The notes under the pieces: generated by a model | Seen by the model: only the letters and a program-made list of their open reading frames with translations | What the model was told of the DNA's origin: nothing | The model's database searches: none | DNA from: CAZOGW01 sp964579415 | Lineage (GTDB): Bacteria > Actinomycetota > Acidimicrobiia > Spongiisociales > UBA5794 | Direction of reading: 5' to 3' | NCBI GenBank assembly: GCA_964579415.1 | Contig: CAZOGW010000108.1 | Coordinates: 1 to 10,199, forward strand | Length of the DNA stretch: 10,199 nucleotides | Part shown: piece after piece, positions 6,060 to 10,199 of the stretch | How the letters are laid out: the number at the start of each line of letters is the position of its first letter | Position numbering within the stretch: position 1 is the first letter of the stretch | Program-made: the position numbers and the translations under genes

Positions 6060-7211
6060 TCAGAACGACGCCAGCCGCTCGTTGTGGGCGGCGACGCTTT
6101 CCACCAACTCCCGGGCGGTGTCGCCCCCGAACTTCCGCTGCACCTCCTGCGCCAGGACGATGGCCACCATCTGCTCGGCCACCACTCCGGCGGCGGGCAC
6201 GGCACACACGTCGCTGCGCTCCCGGAACGCCTTCTCCGGCTGCTTGGTCACCACGTTGACCGTGTCGAGGGGGCGCATCACCGTCGATATCGGCTTCATC
6301 GCCGCCCGCACCAGGAGCGGGCCGCCGATGGACATACCGCCCTCGGTGCCGCCGGCGCGCAGTGTCCGTCGGGTGAATCCGGTGCCGTCGTGGTAGATCT
6401 CGTCGTGGGCCACCGAGCCGCGGCGGGTGGCCCCCTCCCAGCCGTCGCCGATCTCCACCGCCTTGATGGCGTGGATCGACATGAGCGCCCCGGCGAGAAG
6501 CCCGTCGAGCTTACGGTCCCAGTGGACATGGCTGCCCAGGCCCACCGGCACCTGGTAGGCGATGACCTCGACGACACCGCCGAGGGTGTTGCGGTCGGCC
6601 TTGGCCGCCTCGATCTCGGCGATCATCGCCGCCTCGGCGGCGGGATCGAAGGCCCGCACCGGGGAATCGTCGATGCGGGGAAGGTCGGCGGGTGTGGGGA
6701 GTGCCGCACTCTCGGCGCGGGCAGACCCGATGGCGACGACGTGGCTGAGGACGGCGACGCCGATCTGCGCCAGCAGCGCCTTGGCCAGGTAGCCGGCCAC
6801 GGTGCGTGCCGCCGTCTCCCGGGCCGAAGCCCGCTCCAGGATGTCGCGGGCGTCATGGGTGCCGTACTTCTGCATCCCCACCAGGTCGGCATGCCCGGGG
6901 CGCGGCGTGGTCAGCGGCCGCCGGGACTCGCCCGGTCCCGCCGACATCTCCTGCTCCCACTTGGGCCACTCGGTGTTGCGGACGACGACCGCCACCGGGC
7001 TCCCCAGGGTCATCCCGAAGCGGACCCCGCCCAGGATCTCCAGCTCGTCGCGCTCCAGGCGCATACGACGGCCTCGCCCGAATCCGAGGCGGCGCCGCGC
7101 CAATTCGTCGGCGATGCCCTCGGCGGAGACAGGGATCCCCGCCGGCAGCCCCTCGACGATCGTCACTAGCCCGGGACCGTGTGACTCCCCGGCGGTGAGA
7201 AAGCGGAACAT
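6060..7211 (-). CDS. aroC: Chorismate synthase
   Basis: Last step of the shikimate pathway: eliminates phosphate from EPSP to give chorismate, needing reduced FMN. The product has 383 residues, normal. Signature motifs are LTAGESHGPG (5-14, with catalytic H11), GRGRRMRLERD (45-55), RPGHADL (104-110, with catalytic H107), KYGTHDARDILERASARETA (115-134), AGGTEGGMSIG (286-296) and RSDVCAVPAAGVVAE (332-346). The ATG at 7211 is where family similarity begins. It has no Shine-Dalgarno in the proper place; the only AGGAG is nearly 30 bases upstream. TACCAT lies eight bases before the ATG, so a leaderless transcript is possible. It opens the tight aroC-aroK-aroB run. Confidence 0.97.
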   Translation of the reverse strand: MFRFLTAGESHGPGLVTIVEGLPAGIPVSAEGIADELARRRLGFGRGRRMRLERDELEILGGVRFGMTLGSPVAVVVRNTEWPKWEQEMSAGPGESRRPLTTPRPGHADLVGMQKYGTHDARDILERASARETAARTVAGYLAKALLAQIGVAVLSHVVAIGSARAESAALPTPADLPRIDDSPVRAFDPAAEAAMIAEIEAAKADRNTLGGVVEVIAYQVPVGLGSHVHWDRKLDGLLAGALMSIHAIKAVEIGDGWEGATRRGSVAHDEIYHDGTGFTRRTLRAGGTEGGMSIGGPLLVRAAMKPISTVMRPLDTVNVVTKQPEKAFRERSDVCAVPAAGVVAEQMVAIVLAQEVQRKFGGDTARELVESVAAHNERLASF

Positions 7212-7219
7212 AGGGGTGG

Positions 7220-7225
7220 ATGGTA
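7220..7225 (-). promoter_or_regulatory. Candidate -10 element for a leaderless aroC transcript
   Basis: The minus strand reads TACCAT, a TAnnnT hexamer, followed by eight bases and then the aroC ATG. Many actinobacterial genes are transcribed from their start codon with such a hexamer 6-8 bases upstream. No -35 element is recognisable. The absence of a Shine-Dalgarno before aroC supports the idea, but a six-base match alone is weak. Confidence 0.3.
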
Positions 7226-7267
7226 CTTGTGCAGGATCTGAGGGGTGCTCCTCGGGTCGGGGAGGTC

Positions 7268-7303
7268 CTTGGTACTTGGTATCGCGTAATACCAAGTACC
7301 AAG
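7268..7303. repeat. Perfect inverted repeat, 15-bp arms, made of 7-bp units
   Basis: The arms CTTGGTACTTGGTAT (7268-7282) and ATACCAAGTACCAAG (7289-7303) are exact reverse complements around the six-base loop CGCGTA. Each arm is internally repetitive, with TACCAAG twice in tandem on the right. It lies between the prepilin peptidase stop and aroC. Neither strand has a T-rich tail, so it is not an ordinary intrinsic terminator. It may be a small dispersed palindromic repeat or an RNA hairpin that affects mRNA stability between the two genes. Confidence 0.85.
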
Positions 7304-7309
7304 TACTTC

Positions 7310-7984
7310 TCAGCGCAGATACCACCTCATGATGTCCCCGCCCCAGATCACCGCCACGTATGCCCCTAAGACCAGCGCGGGGCCGTAGGCGAAATGCTCC
7401 TGGAGGCGGCGGAGGCGGGCGGCCACCAGGACGATACCGGTGATCCCGCCGGTCAGGATGCCGAGGAAGATGGCCAGGATGAGGATGTCCCAGCCCAGGT
7501 AGGCGGTGAACAGACCGAGGGCGAAAGCCAGCTTGACGTCCCCGCCACCCATGCTGCGCCCCCGGGTGACGAGCCACACCAGCAGGAGGAATCCGTAATA
7601 GACCGCGCCCCCGATGACGGCCCGGACCAGGTGATCGGCGTCGCCGTCGAGGATGGCGCCGGCACCGAGCAACACCGCGGCTACGGCGGTTCCGGGAAGG
7701 TTGAGGGCATCGGGGATGAGCCTGGCATGGAGGTCGGTGACGGCGAGCGCCATGGTGACCGCGGTGAAGACGAGGAAGGCGGCCAGCACCCAGGTTTCCC
7801 CCAGCGCCCAGCCGACGAGCAGGAACATGGCCGGTGTCGCCATCGCCAGCAGCGTCGGCGTCCTCGGCGAGAGGGGCGCCGAGACGTCGGCGCGTCCCTC
7901 CAGAGAAAGTCGGGCCATGTGGCCGGCGAGCCAGCCGGCGGGGATCCCGGAGGCGACCATGGCGGCGGCGAGGGACAGGCTCAC
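7310..7984 (-). CDS. Short type IV prepilin peptidase, A24 family
   Basis: Membrane-embedded aspartyl peptidase that would cleave leader peptides of type IV or Tad-like pilins. The product has 224 residues and is mostly hydrophobic, with about six to seven candidate membrane segments. The catalytic aspartates are D84 in AVTDLHARLIPDALNLPG (81-98) and D149 in SMGGGDVKLAF (144-154), the GxGD-type motif. FAYGPALVLGAY (198-209) is also typical. The N-terminal cysteine-rich methyltransferase domain of PilD is missing, so it is of the peptidase-only type. The GTG at 7984 overlaps the aroE stop as GTGA. A related gene sits beside aroE in Mycobacterium (Rv2551c). Substrates cannot be named, as no pilin gene is in the window. 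Confidence 0.88.
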   Translation of the reverse strand: MSLSLAAAMVASGIPAGWLAGHMARLSLEGRADVSAPLSPRTPTLLAMATPAMFLLVGWALGETWVLAAFLVFTAVTMALAVTDLHARLIPDALNLPGTAVAAVLLGAGAILDGDADHLVRAVIGGAVYYGFLLLVWLVTRGRSMGGGDVKLAFALGLFTAYLGWDILILAIFLGILTGGITGIVLVAARLRRLQEHFAYGPALVLGAYVAVIWGGDIMRWYLR

Positions 7985-8775
7985 TCGGCGGCCGTTCCCC
8001 CTCGGCGGGGACGCAGCGCCGCACGCATCACGCCGACCGGAGCGGGGCGTCCGGTCCACAGCCGGAACGATTCGACCGCCTGACCCAGCAACATCGTCGG
8101 GCCCCCGGCCACCGGAAGGCCCCGGCCGGCAACTGTCACCTCCGCCGGGGTGGGCCCGTTGCCGTATGCCATGTCGAGCAGGCCGGAGGCGGCTTCGATA
8201 TAGGCGGCGGGCAGCTTCTCGCCCCGCATACCCAGGGGGGTGGCGTTGACGATGACGGCACCGCCGACCGGCTCCCCCCAGGCGACGACGTGGGCAGACG
8301 CCCCCGTCAGGTCGACAGCCGCCGTGGCGGACTCGTGACGGCGCGCCGTCACATGCAGGTCCCGTCCCGACAGCGCCACCAGCGCCGCGGCGGCGGCACC
8401 ACCCGCCCCGAGGATCAGCACGGGGGCGTTCCCGGGGAGGCCGCCCCATCGCCAGGCGTTGCGGACGCCGGCGATATCGGTGTTGTGGCCCACCACCTCG
8501 TCGCCGACACGTACCAGGGTGTTGACGGCCCCGGTGAGGGCGGCGTCCGAGGAGAGACGGTCGCACAGGGCGGCAGCACGGCCCTTGTGGGGCATGGTGA
8601 CGTTGGCGCCGTCGAGGTCACCGGCGCGGATCTGCTCGACCGCCTCGCTCATCCCGGCAGCGTCCACCCGGCGGGCGCGGTAGCTGCCCGGTATGCCGAC
8701 TTCGGCCAGGGCGGCGGTGTGGATCGCCGGGGACAGCGAGTGCTCGACGGGGTCGCCGAGCACGACCAGCCTCAT
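7981..8775 (-). CDS. aroE: Shikimate dehydrogenase
   Basis: Reduces 3-dehydroshikimate to shikimate with NADPH, the fourth step of the pathway. The product has 264 residues, typical. The substrate domain shows GDPVEHSLSPAIH (7-19), NVTMPHK (58-64, with catalytic K64) and GHNTD (96-100, with catalytic D100). The nucleotide domain has GAGGAAAAAL (123-132), a likely NADP-binding ARRHESA (144-150) and NATPLGM (177-183). The C-terminal signature is GGPTMLLGQAVESF (224-237). ATG 8775 overlaps the mltG stop as ATGA, and the gene's own stop overlaps the prepilin peptidase start. Translational coupling across all three is therefore likely. Confidence 0.96.
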   Translation of the reverse strand: MRLVVLGDPVEHSLSPAIHTAALAEVGIPGSYRARRVDAAGMSEAVEQIRAGDLDGANVTMPHKGRAAALCDRLSSDAALTGAVNTLVRVGDEVVGHNTDIAGVRNAWRWGGLPGNAPVLILGAGGAAAAALVALSGRDLHVTARRHESATAAVDLTGASAHVVAWGEPVGGAVIVNATPLGMRGEKLPAAYIEAASGLLDMAYGNGPTPAEVTVAGRGLPVAGGPTMLLGQAVESFRLWTGRPAPVGVMRAALRPRRGGTAAE

Positions 8776-9908
8776 TGCTCGAGAACCCCGTCCTGGCGTG
8801 CCTGCTCCACCTTGGCGTTGTGTTCGTCGAGGGTCTCGGAGAACCCGTGGGTGCCGTCGGTGTCGACCAGCACGTAGTAGAAGTAGCCGGTGTCGTCGGG
8901 CTGGGCGGCGGCGATCATCGAGGTGTCACGCACCCCGCCGATCGGCGTCGGCGGCAGGCCGGCGTTGCGGTAGGTGTTCCACGGCGAGTCGATCTCGAGG
9001 TGCTCGTTGAGCACCCGGCCCGGGTTCTCGCCCAGGGCGAAGATCACCGTGGCGTCGATCTGGAGCAGCATCTCCTCGGCGAGGCGGTTGTGGATCACCG
9101 ACGAGATGACGGGCCGCTCCTCCTCGATCTTGGCCTCGTCCTCGATGAGTGAGGCGATGATGAGGCCCTCGTAGATCGACAGGCCCTTGGCCTCGAGCTC
9201 GGTCCAGTCGACCCGCCCGATGCGGGTGGACATTTCGTCGCTGAGGCGCTGCAGGATCGTCTCGGCGGAGGCGTCCTCGACGAAGTCGTAGGTGGCCGGG
9301 AAGAGCAAACCTTCCCAGGCGATGATCGGGTCGGTGCCGGCGGGGAGGCTGTCGGGGAGGTAGGGCGACGTCACGTCCCCGTCGAGGAGCGCCTCGGTCA
9401 GTTCCTCCTCGGTGTAGGGCGTCTGCTCGGCGAGCGATTCGAGCACCTCGGACATTCGCAGGCCTTCGATCACGGTCACCCGGTAGGTCTCCATCGGCGG
9501 TGGGCCCAGTACGAGGACCTCGATGATCTGCGGCACCGACATGCCACCGATGAGTGTGTAGGTGCCGGCCTTGAGCTGATCGGCGACACCTCCGACACGC
9601 ACCGCCCGTTCGAAGTCACCGGCGGCGACGATGAGGCCTTCGTCCTCGAGCTGGCGGGCGATCCCGGTGGCGCTGGAACCGGAAGCCACCTCGACCTCCA
9701 CCTCCTCGCCGGCGGGCAGGCTGGGCCCGGCGGCCACGTTGTCGGCTGCGACCACGTCCGCCAGCCGCGGCGCCACGTTGACGATGGCGGCGAACCCGAG
9801 CCCGATGACGGCCAGGCCGGCGATGAACTTGCCCAGCGTGATACCGATCCGGGGACGTTCCGGCTCGTACTGGATCTGTGGTGGTGTGGTCTCAGGTGGC
9901 GCGGTCAC
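8772..9908 (-). CDS. mltG: Endolytic murein transglycosylase (YceG family)
   Basis: Membrane-anchored lytic transglycosylase that cuts nascent peptidoglycan strands and sets glycan length. The product has 378 residues: a short cytoplasmic N-terminus, one membrane segment at about 23-46, then an extracytoplasmic part with a LysM-like region (about 68-145) and the YceG catalytic domain. The catalytic glutamate is probably E256 in IIASLIEDEAK (250-260). Further motifs are VISSVIHNRL (267-276), LLQIDATVIFALG (281-293), SPWNTYRNAGLPP (308-320) and a C-terminal HGFSETLDEHN (354-364). The motif usually written GPIxNPG appears as TPIGGVR, a small departure. The start is GTG at 9908, with AGGA (9915-9918) six bases upstream. 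The ruvX gene often found in front of mltG is not within the 291 bases available; repeats are there instead. Confidence 0.94.
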   Translation of the reverse strand: MTAPPETTPPQIQYEPERPRIGITLGKFIAGLAVIGLGFAAIVNVAPRLADVVAADNVAAGPSLPAGEEVEVEVASGSSATGIARQLEDEGLIVAAGDFERAVRVGGVADQLKAGTYTLIGGMSVPQIIEVLVLGPPPMETYRVTVIEGLRMSEVLESLAEQTPYTEEELTEALLDGDVTSPYLPDSLPAGTDPIIAWEGLLFPATYDFVEDASAETILQRLSDEMSTRIGRVDWTELEAKGLSIYEGLIIASLIEDEAKIEEERPVISSVIHNRLAEEMLLQIDATVIFALGENPGRVLNEHLEIDSPWNTYRNAGLPPTPIGGVRDTSMIAAAQPDDTGYFYYVLVDTDGTHGFSETLDEHNAKVEQARQDGVLEQ

Positions 9909-9949
9909 GAGGTTTCCTGTCGGGAGCTATCAGCGTGGTCACAGAATGG

Positions 9950-9977
9950 TACTAAGTACTAAGTACTAGGTACTAGG
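9950..9977 (+). repeat. Four tandem 7-bp repeats, TACTARG
   Basis: The plus strand reads TACTAAG, TACTAAG, TACTAGG, TACTAGG without gaps. The last copies merge into the first unit of the 103-bp tandem repeat. The same heptamer family (as TACCAAG) builds the hairpin at 7268-7303, and TACTAGG recurs at each 103-bp junction. The array lies about 40 bases upstream of mltG. Its role is unknown. Confidence 0.85.
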
Positions 9978-10199
9978 ACTGGCGACACAACCCGCCACCG
10001 GTGCTGCTCAAGACTCCGGCGACCGGATCGGATCCCCTTCCACCCAAGCCCCGCCCACTCTTCACCTAGTAGGTACTAGGACTGGCGACACAACCCGCCA
10101 CCGGTGCTGCTCAAGACTCCGGCGACCGGATCGGATCCCCTTCCACCCAAGCCCCGCCCACTCTTCACCTAGTAGGTACTAGGACTGGCGACACAACCC
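9968..10199. repeat. 103-bp perfect tandem repeat, 2.25 copies, running off the window
   Basis: Copy 1 covers 9968-10070, copy 2 covers 10071-10173 and a third begins at 10174 and is cut by the window end after 26 bases. I see no difference between the copies. Each junction forms a 16-bp palindrome, CCTAGTA-GG-TACTAGG, at 10065-10080 and 10168-10183. The unit contains smaller dyads such as CACCGGTG and a GGATCC site. No reading frame of note is present. With 9909-9949 this makes the gene-free right end of the window. A minisatellite-like array or an assembly artefact at a contig end would both look like this. Confidence 0.92.

Noticed and set aside
7268..7303. Rho-independent terminator
   Set aside because: No T-rich tract follows the stem on either strand.
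7985..8566. Upstream extension of the prepilin peptidase frame
   Set aside because: The region is aroE in its own frame, and the extension is Arg/Gly-rich without motifs.
9909..9949. Promoter of mltG
   Set aside because: TTAGTA and TGATAG can be placed 17 bases apart, but neither box is a good match; the sequence does not support a call.
9968..10199. CRISPR array
   Set aside because: The 103-bp unit repeats as a whole with no unique spacers, and no cas genes are nearby.

Overview
The window is a dense, GC-rich block of housekeeping genes, all transcribed on the minus strand, so the biological order runs from right to left. Gene content and order (mltG, aroE, a prepilin peptidase, aroC, aroK, aroB, pepQ, efp, nusB, pyrR, pyrB, pyrC) closely follow the arrangement known from Actinomycetota such as Mycobacterium. 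Frequent GTG starts and very high GC agree with this. The lineage below phylum cannot be fixed from the sequence; a deep-branching class such as Acidimicrobiia is a guess.

Right end (9909-10199): no gene. It holds a short run of 7-bp TACTARG repeats and a perfect 103-bp tandem repeat that runs off the window edge. Next come mltG (cell-wall glycan termination), aroE and a short prepilin peptidase, each joined by a 4-bp stop/start overlap. A 98-bp spacer follows, with a perfect 15-bp-arm hairpin built from related heptamers and a possible leaderless start for aroC. Then aroC, aroK, aroB, pepQ, efp and nusB form a tight, mostly overlapping run. AroB, AroE, AroK and AroC supply four steps of the shikimate pathway to chorismate. 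The dehydroquinate dehydratase gene is not here. EF-P and NusB are translation and transcription factors that travel with this cluster.

Left part: nusB is separated from the pyrimidine operon (pyrR-pyrB-pyrC, with pyrC cut by the window start) by a 183-bp leader. This leader is the most interesting part of the window. It shows a near-consensus PyrR-binding hairpin whose lower stem would pair with a Shine-Dalgarno sequence. That Shine-Dalgarno precedes a 22-codon leader ORF whose stop codon overlaps the pyrR ATG. Inside the leader ORF sits a GC-rich hairpin followed by a T-rich tract, the form of an intrinsic terminator. Together these suggest a control in which PyrR would block leader translation, and the loss of translating ribosomes would both uncouple pyrR translation and let the terminator fold. 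That combination is inferred, not shown.

The window contains no mobile element, RNA gene, CRISPR array or defence system that I can support. Long open frames on the plus strand are antisense shadows of the GC-rich genes.
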